Counted from the first letter of the stretch, positions 34,741 to 46,508 are shown. The stretch is 64,000 nt of DNA from Turritopsis dohrnii (GCA_027922465.2 BQMF02000469.1:1-64000); one strand, 5' to 3'. Notes: generated by a model from the sequence alone, not told the origin. Made by a program: numbers and translations.

Positions 34741-35257
34741 TTATATAAAGAAGTAACAGACTCGCGAATATTCTGCAATCGATCTGCGAGTGCATCACAA
34801 GTTGCTGTTACAGGCGCTGAAATAGCGTTGTATTATTTAGATACTGCGTTTCTGAAACAACTCAACATCCTTTATTATATACAGTTTTTCAACTTGGAAA
34901 TTTTTTATGAGTGGACAGAACTGAGTCATTTTGAGGACCTGCCCCGACGTGCCATTTTAGGGAATTCCCTGACTCACCTTCGGTATCGTCACGCTTGAGT
35001 GATTTTAAGCTATTGAGAGTCGCTGCGGAGGACGTCGAAAGCGTGAGTTTCGAGGAGGACCTTCGATTTTAGGGAACTCCCTGACTCACATTCGATTTTA
35101 GGGCAATTCAACCGTGACCGATTTTTCTTGTCTGTAAAATTCGAGCGTGTATTTTACAGACCGGAATGGAAAAAATCGAGAGTCGCTGCGGAGGGTGTCG
35201 ATAGCGACGGTTACTGGTGATAAATGAAAATAACTGTATATATTAGCACCCTATACT
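34736..35257 (-). repeat. Polinton right terminal inverted repeat
   Basis: Inverted copy of the left TIR, ending at CTATACT. It carries the same TATA-like motif, ATG and leader, but codon 12 of the leader is TAA (TTA in the left copy), so the leader ORF is closed here. The inner edge lies directly upstream of the polymerase N-terminal reading frame. Confidence 0.93.
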
Positions 35258-35263
35258 AGCTGC

Positions 35264-37017
35264 TTAAGCTACTTTGATGGATGAAGATGGCAAATCACTC
35301 GATTCTATAGTAGCATCAACCAATGTTGGTTCCACTGCAACATCACGGCACACTTCTTTTAGCAGTAATGACATAACATCACGAATATTGTTATGTCGTT
35401 GGATTGTGAATCCATCTAGGTGACAGGACAACGCATGATCAATAGTAAAATTTGCTAGACATGCGCATCTGATTGGCAATTTCTTCATCACCCACGCATA
35501 TCTCATGTATATTGGATCAAAAACTCTTGTTTGTTGAGAACGAAATTCTTGTCTTTCAATGGAATGGTGGTAAGCCATGCTGAAGCACCTTGAGCAGCCG
35601 CGATTTCAAGAGCCTTCGCTTGCACTGAGGGCAGTTTCGTTCTGAATTTTTCAAACGTTTGTTTTTGGTGACCAGCTCGTTTCGCTTTCATTTCTTTCAG
35701 AATCTTTTTTGATGCCTTTGGTTCAATCTCATCTTCAGATTGGTCAACGATTCGATCGCACAGTTCCCTCGTCATGGCATGACTTGTCTTGTTCTGAAAT
35801 CTTGCTTCTTCTACTACGTCAAAAATGCCTAGTCCACCCGTTGCATTGTCTACCGTCGCATAATGCTGGAATCAAACGTAGGCGAATTTGGTTTTCATGG
35901 AGTAATTTATCAAGATCGCCAATCGTTCTAAAGGTGTAGTTGAATTTTTGTCGGTAGCCGACTATGAATGCTACGTAAGCAGCCTGAGGTTGGGTCAATG
36001 CAATACTTGCCAGATTCAGCTCTTTTATCCACGTCTTCACCTTAGCAGCTACGAATTACATTTCATAATTCTTCTGTCCTATTGCAGCACCGAGATGTTT
36101 GTGACCTTTTGTTGTAATTTTAATGGATGTTTAAGAGATGTTTGTCTCATCCAAGAATTCTGGCTTTACTATTAACCATGATTTGGATGGATTTGGGAAA
36201 TAGCCTATTTTTGGACCAAGATTCAACAAGTTATCCCACTATGTTCTCAACGAATTGATTTTTCCAGCACCGGTAAGGTGGTCAGCATACGTCACTTGTT
36301 TAACGTTTAATGTATTCTTTAAAGTTTTGGTTAATGGTAGTAGGATTATACCGTATAAAGCCATAGCGATTGGGTCTCCCTGGGTTGTTCCTTCTATTGA
36401 CTTCAATTTCACACCACCAACGACAAATAAGCGTATCTCTTGTGAGTAACAATTGGACACGTACATAGAGGGGCTCGGACATAAAACTTTGATATTTTGT
36501 ATCATAACTGCTCTATTCAGACTATTGAACGCATTCGTTGCATCTACCAGCAGAACAGCTTGAGTATCGTCGTTCTCATAAATCTCAGCCATAGCATGAA
36601 CAGCAGCTTCACATCCACCTGGTTGACCGACACAGAGCTGGAGGTTGCCAGCCGCTTGCTGTATTTCATTTTTGAGGGATGTTGTTACAGCTTTGCCAAC
36701 AATTCTTCTAAGAACTTCACCAATGACAATTGGACGTACGCCAGGATTTTTATCCAGTGGGACTAACGTGCAAGCAAGAAAGGCTTCCATGTCTCTGCCG
36801 TTCTCCTTGTTGCAAATAGGTGTGCACATTATCATTGTCATCCTCGCGATTGCTTTGCAGAGGTCGTTTGGTCGATCGCCAAAGTTTCTAGATAGTAGAA
36901 TTTGAGAATCAAGCTGCGACGGTCCCGATGAACCTTTCGTCTTTGCTACCATCTTTTGAATCAATTCTTCGTCTATGATCTCAAACATTACAGGATGGAC
37001 ATAGTTGGCAGGACCTT
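35264..37017 (-). pseudogene. Reverse-transcriptase ORF, 5' part, split by the Polinton
   Basis: Reads from about GPANYVHPVMFEIIDEELIQ through LDKNPGVRPI, VLLVDATNAFNSLNR and EGTTQGDPIAMALYG to TYADHLTGAG, then LGPKIGYFPNPSKSWLIVKP, PIRCACLANFTIDHALSCHL and IQRHNNIRDVMSLL, ending SSSIKVA at the Polinton edge. The RT active-site YADD is YADH. Stops and frameshifts occur near 36239, 36130 and 35800. The C-terminal continuation lies at 22796-22426, on the other side of the Polinton. I recognise the architecture as an RT ORF common in cnidarian genomes but cannot name the clade. No 5' start is seen; a stop precedes it at ~37018. Confidence 0.75.
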
Positions 37018-37310
37018 AGACAAGAAGATCGTCAAATTTTGGATTTGATTAAGATCATACTTTGAGAATGTTCGAGTTTGAGGGTAGATGCTGCAAGTGT
37101 ATATTGTTATTAATCGGCGTGGCGGGAAATTTAGACTTGATTTACCGGGAAATGAACAGTACTATCAAAGCAACCGTGATGATATACATGCATTGTGGAT
37201 GCTACTGATATGCCCTATGATTTTTCCAGACGTAGACAAAATTTTTTGTAAAACATAAAAAGTATCGAACCTCAATTTCAAATTCTTGTGATGAAAAAGC
37301 ATGTAGTTAA

Positions 37311-38257
37311 GGATAGTCCATACCCTCCTAAGCATGATTTCAGTTTTTCCCTGATAATTTGAAATGTGTTGATTTTTTCTTATCAAAAGTATATATTTTC
37401 TGAATCCTTATTTAATTATCTGTCTAATGATCCATATTTTGTTTATTAAAAATGAAAAGGACAGGAATTAGAAGAAAAAAAGTAAAATTTAGAACGCATT
37501 GAATTAAAAAGCTCCAACTCCCCTCCATTACACTTTTTTTTGAAACAAATTGCACTTTTGAAATCCATGATCATTTGTCGAAAAAAGTTTGCCACAGTTT
37601 TTTTTAAAACTCATTACTTCCAAAAATATAAAGCTTTTTGTTCATGACCCTATAAAAACGTTGATTCTTTAACTTCAACTCTCCCTCACGGGGCGAATTT
37701 TGATTCTTTTCAAAATATGTGGCAAACTTTTTTGCGCAAAGGCCAACTGAACAAAATGAAAAACCCGCATGGTTATATCTCGCTCACAAGGGGAGTTGGA
37801 ACTCTTTAAATGTTGGTCATCAAGCTAAAATTACTTTCAGAGAAAATCGCATTTAAAAATTTTTTCTTCTTCCATCGCTTGTGTAAACAAAATTGAATAG
37901 CGATCAAATTCTATTGTGAATGTGAGATGTTGGAATGTATGAAAAGTTAAAAAGGTAGAAAACTATCTCATTGAATAATGATAGTGTGTATAATTATAAA
38001 GAAAACCACCTGGTTTTATTTTTAACGATAATAAAGCAAAATATTGAATACGAAAAGTAAACAAAGCCGAAAAAGTATGTATGGCGTCATGCATGTACGT
38101 AAATTGAGAGAAATCTCTTTTATTTCACCGAAAGGGATTGTTCACAAATGACGTCAACCATTTTTCCAAGATTTTTGACCCCCCCTCCCCCCTCTGTCAA
38201 CCTCCGTCAACTTTGCGTTGCCCCCCTCCCCCTCAGTTGACGTCATCGTTTGAGAAG

Positions 38258-38323
<66 letters not shown>

Positions 38324-38857
38324 CAAAACAAAACTACCTCCACCCCACTTGTCCTTTTGTATGTTAGTTTCTTACGCATTTTTAATAAGACGTGAAAATA
38401 TTTGCAATGATCTTCGTGTAATTTTTCTCTGATCAAACTCCATCTGTGCTTATTGTTTTACGTTCGTGCATCACGGACCACATCAAGATCACATTCAGTG
38501 TTAACATTTTCATAAGAAACTTTTACTTAATTAGAAAAATCAAGGTTCTGCAAAATTGTGTGGGTTGACGTCAACTAGTATCACACCCCCTCCCCCCCCT
38601 CCCCCGTCAACCAGCGTCAACTTTTGCATAACCCCCCCTCCCCCCCTAACAGTTGACGTCATTTGTGAACAGTCCCAAAGATTAATTACTTGTGTAAACA
38701 AAGATTTTTCTGCCTTTTGGTTTTTGCTAATAACTCCATAATTATTTGGAATTTTAAAATTCTGATTGCAGAATCTGTTTTTAAATAAAAAATTGAAAGG
38801 AAATATTGAAAAAAATTTTTTTTCAAAAAAATTCACCTCGGAGGGTATGGACTATCC
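37311..38857. mobile_element. piggyBac-like non-autonomous element with TTAA target sites
   Basis: 18-bp inverted termini GGATAGTCCATACCCTCC at 37311 and 38857 (reverse), each flanked by TTAA (37307-37310 and 38858-38861), the signature of piggyBac insertion. The 1.55-kb interior has no transposase ORF; it contains a nested MITE (38134-38676). Confidence 0.7.
38134..38676. mobile_element. MITE nested in the piggyBac-like element
   Basis: Inverted ends GGGA(T/C)TGTTCACAAATGAC followed by GTCAAC. Each arm has CCCCCCTCCCCC and TTGACGTCA/GTCAACTTT(T)GC modules. The centre holds a C32 run and a (CA)16 microsatellite at 38258-38321. No coding capacity. Confidence 0.65.
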
Positions 38858-39594
38858 TTAAAACATTGGTCCTTTATCTGTAAGTAGAGTTACGGCAAAT
38901 ATAGAGCTTAGACATTGAAATTCAATAAACATGACACATTTTCTATTCCGGAATATCATCTAACCTCTTGTAAACAAAAATAAAAATTATTTTTTAATCT
39001 TTGTACAATCCAAATAATCCATAAGCTGTATTTTTCGCGTAAGCGTATGGTTTCAAGAGTGATCATGTAAAAAAAATTGTTGTTTTTACACTTTTGTGAA
39101 TTCTTATAGCGCTGAGAATAATCTTTCCACAACCTTGAACTTTCAATTTTATTGGTTTTTGTGTTTTACATTAAAATATCGCAAAATATCACTTTTCTTG
39201 ATTGTTTGTTTGTTAATTTTGTTTTCGTGTTTTCAAGTTTATTTCTACTAGCTTTTCGTTCGTGATGGTGAGAAAGTACCAAAGAATTTTAGTGACGTCT
39301 CCGTGGTTGTTGTTGGCGTCTCCATTAATTGTGTTGGGTGTGTCTCAAGTTTTGGTCTTTTCAGAGTCCGAGTCTCAGGGTCGCCAACCGGAAAACGAAA
39401 GTCTTTTACCATGAGGAATCAGTGAAAAGTAATCTCAACACAAAAAAGTAAGGAAACTTATCATTTGTAACGGAGATAAACCGTGCAAAAAGAGAACTCA
39501 GTTTTATGCATATAATGTAGGTATCTGTTTTGTCTCCTGTTATCTATAAATATAAAAAACTTGTACACATGAATATTGGCTCTGGTGTTAAAAA

Positions 39595-39707
39595 ATGTTC
39601 CTAAGGAACATTAGAGGATACTTTTATACTTCCAAAATATTTTTGCTCCTACTTTGTGGCTTTCTGAAGGGTCATTCTGCACAAGCAATTGAGTTAATAA
39701 ATCTGTA
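39595..39707 (+). CDS. Possible signal-peptide first exon of an unidentified secreted protein
   Basis: An ATG opens 37 codons with a basic N-terminus and hydrophobic core (KIFLLLLCGFLKGHSAQ) typical of a signal peptide, then AIELINL, ending at a strong donor (TA|GTAAGT). If the donor is not used, a TAG follows at once. The end resembles the corresponding part of exon 1 of the EMI gene at 48358 (KIDVISLHY), so this could be the first exon of a paralogue or an alternative first exon. No following exon was identified, so this stays a candidate. Confidence 0.35.
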
Positions 39708-40499
39708 GTAAGTACAACATGACATGATAGTTTTAAAGTTTTATTTCTTTAGTTTTATCTCTTTTCACTCCCGTTATAATATTTGCTTTGGTTTTATTAT
39801 AATTGAGAATTCTGGATGATTTATGCAATTATTATATTCCTAACATCCCAGGTAAACAGTTTTACCCCATTCAACTTCAAAATATGTGAAATTCCTCTCT
39901 TTCGGTTGTAAACCCTGGGACGAAATCTTAAACCACCAAATTTTAGGAGAGTGTATCCATCATGTTGTAGAGCTCAAAAAACTGTTCAAAAAATATATCG
40001 GATCCTTTTGCTATGATCAACGGTTAACGAGATATCGTCAATCAAATAATTTGATGATGTCATGGACCCATCTCCAAAACACATTAGGCCCAAATTTTCT
40101 ATTACCCCATCACTGACATCAAAAAATGTCAGCTGTCCTTATTGGTACCCAAGATGTTTTCCCAAAACGTTATGTTACAATGGGGATGCAATGCAATGGT
40201 TCTCCCATGATGATTAAAAAACTTACGTCATACCACATGCTACTATACTCATTGTGAAAAATGTGTGTCTCGTTTCTGCATGGTTTTACTTTGTTCCTAA
40301 AGAAGAACTTGACTGTAAAAATAAAATAAATCTATCACGTGTGACACACCACACCAATTCTTATCATAAGTACAATAATAATGTTATATACTTTTATGAG
40401 ATATTCAAGTCTAAAATTTTATTTGAAAATATTTGGAACAATTTGATAAAGACTAATGCATAACTGAAGTTGTTTGTGCAAAAATTGTGTATAAATGTG

Positions 40500-41484
40500 C
40501 CAATGCATTATGCATTTAATGTAAATCAGATATATGTGACGTTCCAAGGGATTTTGATAACAAACGATATTAAATTATGAAATATTGCCAAAATGTTGGC
40601 CAACAATTTTGTCAGCTATAGCAAATCGTAACACGTGGCAACATACAGAATTAACCCAAAATGTTGGTCAACATTAATTAATATTAAAAATTAATAAATG
40701 TTGGCCAACATTTTTTATGTTTTTTTCCCTCCGTCAACATGTTTTCAGCCATAGCAAACCGAGACAACATAGTTGGCTGAAATGTTGCTAGATTTGTGGC
40801 CGCCTTAACCAGTCAGAAGTATGCTTTGAGACATAAACTGTTCTATGGAAATGATTTTAATCAAGATAAACAAAAACCCTCCACAAGACATTTAAGAAAC
40901 ATACAAATGATAACGAAACATATTAGATTGATAAAGCAATATCATTAATCTTTACCCAAATTAGTACGTTGTCTAAATCAGAAGTTTCAAGGCAAGCATG
41001 ATCTACACCAGCGAAGGCCTAACAGCATTGAGCACAGAGTCAAATATTCAGTTCTAGTTTCAGTTTTATCTGACAGACTTTAAAAAGAAAGTCTTTTACA
41101 AAGATTTTCTGTTGACAAATGTTTGAGGCCTTATAAATGAATTAATTCTCTAGAACTTATTTATTTATTTTGGGTTTTATAGTAAATAATGTTTCAAAAA
41201 TCAGGAATTGAGGTAAATAATCAGAAGTATAATAATGTTTTTTTGCAGTATGATTCTTTCCTGATCTCATTGCTTAATTTCATTAGGTACTTTTAAAAAG
41301 AATATTATTTATAATTGTTAAGATATGTGACGTTCCAGGGAATTTTGATAACAAACAGTATTAACGATAATTATTAACGATAATATCGTTTTTTTCGAAT
41401 TACATTATATTATGACTTTTCGAAAGTTTTTGTTCAAATATTTATGGTTTACGTGGAGAAGGATTGAAAACAACCACAATAAAA
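40500..41484. repeat. Repeat-rich segment with TGTGACGTTCCAGGG-type termini
   Basis: TGTGACGTTCCAAGGGATTTTGATAACAAAC at 40536 and a near-copy at 41326; GTTGGCCAACATT palindromes throughout 40590-40810; GATTTGTGGCCGCCTT at ~40790 recurs at ~42450. Looks like nested MITE remnants around the Harbinger fragment. Confidence 0.5.
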
Positions 41485-41953
41485 TGAATTTGTATGGGAT
41501 GACGACCTTGTAGAAAGATTAATTGACCTGTATGAAGAAAAGCCTTGCCTTTTGGATGTTTCGGACAAAACTTATTTGAAGAGGGATATTAAGGAAAAGG
41601 CGCTAAGTGAAATAAAAGAAAATTTAAATCTTGATTTGACTATCATCCAGGCGAAATGGACGTCTCTTAGGGCCCAATATGGGAGAGAGTTGGCAAAGGG
41701 AAACAAGACCAAGAGTGGTCAAAGTACAGAAGAATTATATCATAGCTGTTGTACATTTATGCAAAAGCTGAGATTTGTTGATACAGTAAAGAAAACCTCA
41801 AAGGGTTCGAGTACATTAAAGCTCACCTCAGATACTTCAATAAATGACAAAATCAGTGACAAGGCAACCGATGAGCTTGATGAATCCCTGGCAGGGCTCG
41901 GAGGCACCAAGCATTCCAAAACAACTAAAAAGAAAACGAGTGAATTAAAATGA
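41485..41953 (+). pseudogene. MADF-domain protein of a PIF/Harbinger-type element
   Basis: Reads EFVWDDDLVERLIDLYEEKP, then LKRDIKEKALSEIKENLNLD, KWTSLRAQYGRELAKGNKTK and TEELYHSCCTFMQKLRFVD, a MADF/Myb-like DNA-binding domain as encoded next to Harbinger transposases. No in-frame ATG precedes EFVW before a TAA, so the start is lost or on another exon. The stop at 41953 is followed by a second frame (DKPSPKQPLIDDLFALYIS) to ~42120, the usual BESS-like tail. Confidence 0.65.
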
Positions 41954-42123
41954 ACAAAAACATTAAAAATGTATGTCAATGTTTTGGACAAGCCAAGTCC
42001 AAAACAACCTTTAATTGATGACCTGTTTGCCCTTTACATTTCAAACCAACTAAAAGGGCTAGACAACCGCTTACGTCTTATTGCAGAAAAGAGAATTAAT
42101 GCAAGAGCTTGGATCCGGTGTTG

Positions 42124-42332
42124 GCTTCTCTAACCACCTTTTGAATTAATCATAGTCCATCCTCATCATTTCAAGATAAGTTTTGGTGTCCCCGAGCATT
42201 AGCTCTTGAACAAGGTCCGTCCTTCTCTCTCCGCTTCATCCAATGTCTTGTGGCACCTCGTTTTCTTTTTTCATCATCATCATCCAAGGCTATTGCTAGT
42301 AAAATAAAGCCTGCAGCTTCCTTCTCTGCCAT
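42124..42332 (-). pseudogene. Harbinger transposase N-terminal fragment
   Basis: Opposite the MADF gene: MAEKEAAGFILLAIALDDDD, then RKRGATRHWMKRREKDG, a frameshift near 42220, and LFKELMLGDTKTYLEMMRMD with a stop after MMRMDYD. The N-terminus matches PIF/Harbinger transposases; the DDE region is absent. Confidence 0.6.
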
Positions 42333-42479
42333 TTTGTTGTAGAGAATGAATAATATTTTTGTATGTTGGCCAAAATGTTGGCCACGCTACCGCAAATCAT
42401 ACCAACATGTTGTCTTGGTGAGAATGTTGGCTGAAAATATTGTTCGATTTGTGGCCGCCTTTAAGGAACCTCATTTCAT

Positions 42480-43863
42480 ATAGGTTCTCAGGCTTTGTTT
42501 TTGTATATATCTTCTTATGCTACTTTGTTGTTGATTAGCCAAGACATTTAGAACTATTTGTCACATTAAGGAACTTTATAGACAAGATGCAGGCAGAGAA
42601 CTATAAGAGGTCTTTTTGTCATAAACATGACTTATGTTTTACTGGTGTCACTATGAATCTTAAAGCTGAAAAAAATATTAAAACTTGAAAATAAATTATA
42701 AAAAATGGAAATAATGAAAAAACAGACAGTAGGAACAACCAAAAATATTTATGGGTTATGAAGCATGTTTGTACATGTAGTGCAACTGGGGGTATTGAAT
42801 AATGCTGACTTGCTTGGAACAGTGAATATATTCAAACTGAAAAGTATATGTAAAAATATTCAAATAAACTGAAAAATTAAAGTTGAATTGAAAAAATATT
42901 TGAGTTTGAAAAACTAAAAATTGACTAAGTCTTAACCTAAGTAGACACACCCAAAACAAAATGGCTGACACCGAAAATAGAAAAAGCAAAAACAAAACTT
43001 ACCAGGTAGTCAGTATTGAATTATTGAGTGAACCCAGTGCACACTGATGTGCGTGAGATTGAATTAAGTATATTGTTGAAGTTGAAGTTTATTGAGTTGA
43101 CTTAAGTCTTGATTTGTGAACCTATAACTGAACTCTTAGAAAATCAAAGACAAAAAACGTGTTTCTTGTATACTAAAAATGCTGTCGAAAATAATTAGCT
43201 AGTGAATAATGAGAAATATAATTACATCAATTAACTAAGGTGAGAAAAAGGAAATTAAATAAAATAATGAGGGATATAAAGTGACATAATATTTTTAGAT
43301 AATAAACTAATTAAAGATGAAAACACAGGGAAAAACCAGGGAGAGACAAAAACACTGAGACACTGGAAAACCCCTGAAAGCACTAAGAAAAAATGAGACA
43401 AAAACAAGTGAGACACAGGAACAAAAATGTTGGAAAAGTGTGAAAAGAAATTTATTGATTTATTTTGATTTTTATAAAAAGTTTTTTGGGGTTTTAACCC
43501 ACGTTGCAGCACAGTACAGGCCCACACAACAGTTTTCAGTGAGGGAGCCATATTTCAGTGATATACTTGGATAGTGAAAGCTCAAGTTAACTGGCGGTCG
43601 GGCTGCCATTTGTATTATTGAGTAAGCGGTGTTTTTTGGGTACCATTTTGTTTGGCTGCTGGCTCCAGTTCACCACGAGGTCGCCTACCATGTGGCCTTC
43701 TCCGTTACACTTTTGTCTAGGTCAGACGTGTTTTGTGGTTACTTGTTTAATTGGTTTATGTAAAGGAGATTAGTTGTGGAATTGGTTTAATTTGTTTATT
43801 TACGAAGAGTAGTTCGCCAGGATCAGTGGCAGATATCGAACCTGAAAGGAGAACTTTGGAACA
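42480..43863. other. AT-rich region between Harbinger and DIRS remnants
   Basis: No exon or bounded repeat could be supported. The last ~300 bp may be the 5' noncoding part of the DIRS-like element. Confidence 0.35.
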
Positions 43864-44459
43864 ATGGGAAGAATTGTCGGACGAGGCATTCGGTTAGCAT
43901 CCATGGAGGCTCACTTGGTTGCACGTGGATCGAGGCAACAACTTGCTGTGAACCTCTATAATTTTTATCACGACCCGCTCTTGCTACCACCCTTATCTGG
44001 GGTCCTGGACATTAATGTGACAGCTGGGACCCCAGCACAGATTTATCTGCTAGTTTAGACCTCGTAGCGTTGGGTCATCATTCTCGGGGTTTCGGAGTTG
44101 CTGCAACGGGAGGAAGTAATACGATTCCGACTAATGACACTCAGGTCAGCCCACCGAATACAGACGTTAATTTCGGGCCTGGATCATCGAATTTATTGAC
44201 TATTGTGGTGCAGGAAGTTCGTAGGTGCTTAGGACAGATGTTTACAGCCCCGAATGGTTCAGCAGCATGTGGTATGAATATATTATTTAATAATCCTTCC
44301 GTAAACACACCTGTGCCATTGTATCCATCGTTTGGGGCTGGTGAGTTGCCGGCCATCCCAAAAGCTGCGTTGGACAAAATAAGGAATGGGGAGTACGTGA
44401 ACTTCCCGAACTTGGGACGACACCTCCCTGGTGGAAACTAGACGGCATGTCCCAGTACG

Positions 44460-45525
44460 TTCATGGCTAAAGTAGACATCAAGCATGCATTTAGGTTGTG
44501 TCCAGTTCGTCCAGATTAATAGATAGGTTTTTCGTGGATACTCGCTTACCACTTGGGAGTCGCTCTTCTCCTTTTATTTTTAATTCTTTTGTGGATTTGT
44601 TGCTATGGGTTTTAGTTACGGTGGGAGGCATTCCTTTCATTTTGCATTATTTAGATGACTTCTTTTTGTGCACTTTGTCGGTCGAAGAATGTCAAACTAA
44701 TCTGGTGTCAGTTCAATCGATTTTCTCTGAGTTGGGGGTTCCGTTAGCCGTAGATAAAACAGTTGGTCCCTCTCAGTGTTTATCATATTTAGGCATAGAG
44801 ATTGACGTGTCAGCTCAAATTGTTCGTTTGCCGCCAGATAAATTTGTAAATATGATGAACTTGTTAGCTGCTTGGAAGAGTAAGTCATTGTCATTTGCGT
44901 CGAAAGTCGTTAAACCGGGATGTATGTTTTTACGGAGACTTATCGATTTGTCTACTTCTGTGTCGGGCCTAAGCCATCATATATCATTGAATTCTGAGAG
45001 TCGCGCAGATATTCAGTGGTGGCTGGAATTTCTTCCTTCTTGGAATGTCGTCTGTTTTATTCAGTCTGATCCGATTTCATCAGCCGCAATTTCGTTATTT
45101 ACTGATGCCTCTGGTTCAGGCTTTGGGGCAGTTTATGGCACCCAGTGGTTTTCGGTTGAATGGCTTGCCAGCTATAAATTGTTCCATATTAATATCCTTG
45201 AGTTATTGGCTATTGTGGCGGCTGTGCGTACCTGGGGGGAACATTGGCGTGATTAGCAGATTTTGTTCTTTACGGACAGCTCAGCCATTACACACGTTTG
45301 GAGGAGCAGCACTTGTGTTGACCGGCTCATTATGCGTTTGGTTCGGCATTTGTTTCTTTTTTCGGCCAGGTTGAATTTAAATATTTTAATGCAGCACATT
45401 CCAGGTTATCACAACAGTGTTGCTGATGCTTTATCTTGTTTACAGGGGACTCGATTCCGGCGTCTTCGTCCCAATTCTTGTGCTCAGCAAACTGTGCCAC
45501 CGGAAGCCATTTGGACAATCTTGAC
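44460..45525 (+). pseudogene. DIRS-like reverse transcriptase and RNase H
   Basis: RT start VDIKHAFRLCPVRPD is followed by stops and a small deletion at ~44517, then FVDTRLPLGSRSSPFIFN, catalytic HYLDDFFL, LGVPLAVDKTVGPSQCLSYL and the RNase H acidic residues: LFTDASGSGFGAVYG (D), INILELLAIVAAV (E), FTDSSAITHVW after a TAG at ~45254 and frame change, and HNSVADALS (D). Several breaks make it non-functional. Confidence 0.78.
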
Positions 45526-45749
45526 TTGAGCATCGTGCGGTATATGCAAGCTTCGTTGGCTCCATCTACTCTGTCTACATACCAGGTGGGTCTGCGTTCA
45601 CTCCAGGTATTTTGTCAGCGGTCGCACATCCACACATGGCCGTTATCGGAGGAGGTTATGCAGCGTTAGGTAGTGTAGTGTCGGTAGCTCAAAGACTAAG
45701 TTATCGTACGATCAAAGTTTATTTGGCTGGTATTTAATTTCATAGCATT

Positions 45750-46508
45750 TTGTCTGGTTCCAACATTCACATCTCTTCTTTTCCACGGCTATATTATTTG
45801 TTAAGAGGTATTTTTTGCATCCAGGGTGCACGCTTCCATCGTCCCCGTCGACTTCCAATCACGATTGATCAATTGTGGTGTATTCACCGTCGTATTCAGC
45901 TTCAACGATACTCGCCTTTTCAAAGACTCATGTTGCGTACCGCGTCATCATTGGCTTTCTTCGGACTGTTGCGATGTTCGGAGTACACATCTCCAGGCCA
46001 GTATTCTTATGTCACATCCAACACGTTGTTGCTCAATGATATTACTTTTAGTGCAGATGGCTCCATTATGCCTATTTTGCTTAAAGCTTCCAAGACTGAT
46101 CCCTTTCGAACTGGTTGCACTATCCGAGTGGCCGCCATTGGCTCTGCAGTTTGTCCGGTTAGGCTTATGTGCCAGTACCTTACCTTGCATCCTTCTAGAA
46201 CAGGCCTGCTTTTTGTTTGGAGTTCTGGTAGCGTTATTTTGTTGCTAAGACGGTGTTTTCCTGGTCACAGCGCTATCAATACACATTCGTTTCGCATTGG
46301 CGGAGCGTCGGTCGCTGCGTCAGTTGGTGTACCTGACAGCCAAATGCAAATTCTTGGTAGATGGTCGAGCAATGCATATCAGGGATATCTACACCTTAAT
46401 GATTCTTCGGTTCAGGCCTTATGTTTGGCATTAGCTTCTAGCTTACCCGCAACCAGGGTTTGGGATGCCACATTGGGTGTTTCTGTTTCATGTTCATCTA
46501 GGCCATAG
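45750..46508 (+). CDS. DIRS-like tyrosine recombinase
   Basis: Open 252-codon ORF that would integrate the circular cDNA intermediate. Catalytic positions visible: Arg in FFGLLRCSEYTS, His-x-x-Arg in HSFRIGGASVAA, and GRWSSNAYQGYL with the Tyr nucleophile. An upstream SAM-like stretch (QASLAPSTLSTYQVGLRSL) lies before a stop near 45668, so the N-terminal domain is separated. This domain is less damaged than the RT. Confidence 0.8.
   Translation: MSGSNIHISSFPRLYYLLRGIFCIQGARFHRPRRLPITIDQLWCIHRRIQLQRYSPFQRLMLRTASSLAFFGLLRCSEYTSPGQYSYVTSNTLLLNDITFSADGSIMPILLKASKTDPFRTGCTIRVAAIGSAVCPVRLMCQYLTLHPSRTGLLFVWSSGSVILLLRRCFPGHSAINTHSFRIGGASVAASVGVPDSQMQILGRWSSNAYQGYLHLNDSSVQALCLALASSLPATRVWDATLGVSVSCSSRP

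Larger units (their letters stand above)
22797..35257. mobile_element. Polinton/Maverick element, 12.46 kb, inactivated
   Basis: Large virus-like DNA transposon bounded by ~520-bp terminal inverted repeats beginning AGTATAGGGTGC. It carries the hallmark gene set: retroviral-type integrase, protein-primed family B DNA polymerase, double jelly-roll capsid protein and FtsK/A32-type packaging ATPase, plus small accessory ORFs. A cysteine protease, normally part of the set, was not seen. Polintons usually run 15-20 kb; this one is shorter because the 3' ends of integrase and polymerase have been deleted together near 31.49 kb. In-frame stops and frameshifts affect most genes. Flanks show an 8-bp imperfect direct repeat (GCTTCAGC at 22788, GCTTAAGC at 35262), consistent with an aged ~6-bp target duplication. 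The near-identity of the TIRs suggests either young age or gene conversion between them. Confidence 0.93.
43864..46508 (+). mobile_element. DIRS-like tyrosine-recombinase retroelement, decayed
   Basis: Three coding blocks in one orientation: a gag-like/unknown segment (43864-44440), RT plus RNase H (44460-45500) and tyrosine recombinase (45750-46508). The combination of YLDD-type RT, RNase H and YR with no DDE integrase is diagnostic of DIRS-order elements. Terminal repeats were not delimited; a G10 tract and three ~85-bp repeats follow the recombinase ORF. Confidence 0.8.

Noticed and set aside
38138..38436. Proline/histidine- and glycine-rich ORFs on both strands
   Set aside because: They are translations of the poly-C and (CA)n tracts inside a MITE.
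43255..43551. 98-codon minus-strand ORF with hydrophobic stretches
   Set aside because: AT-rich, Phe/Ser-biased translation without any motif or exon signal.
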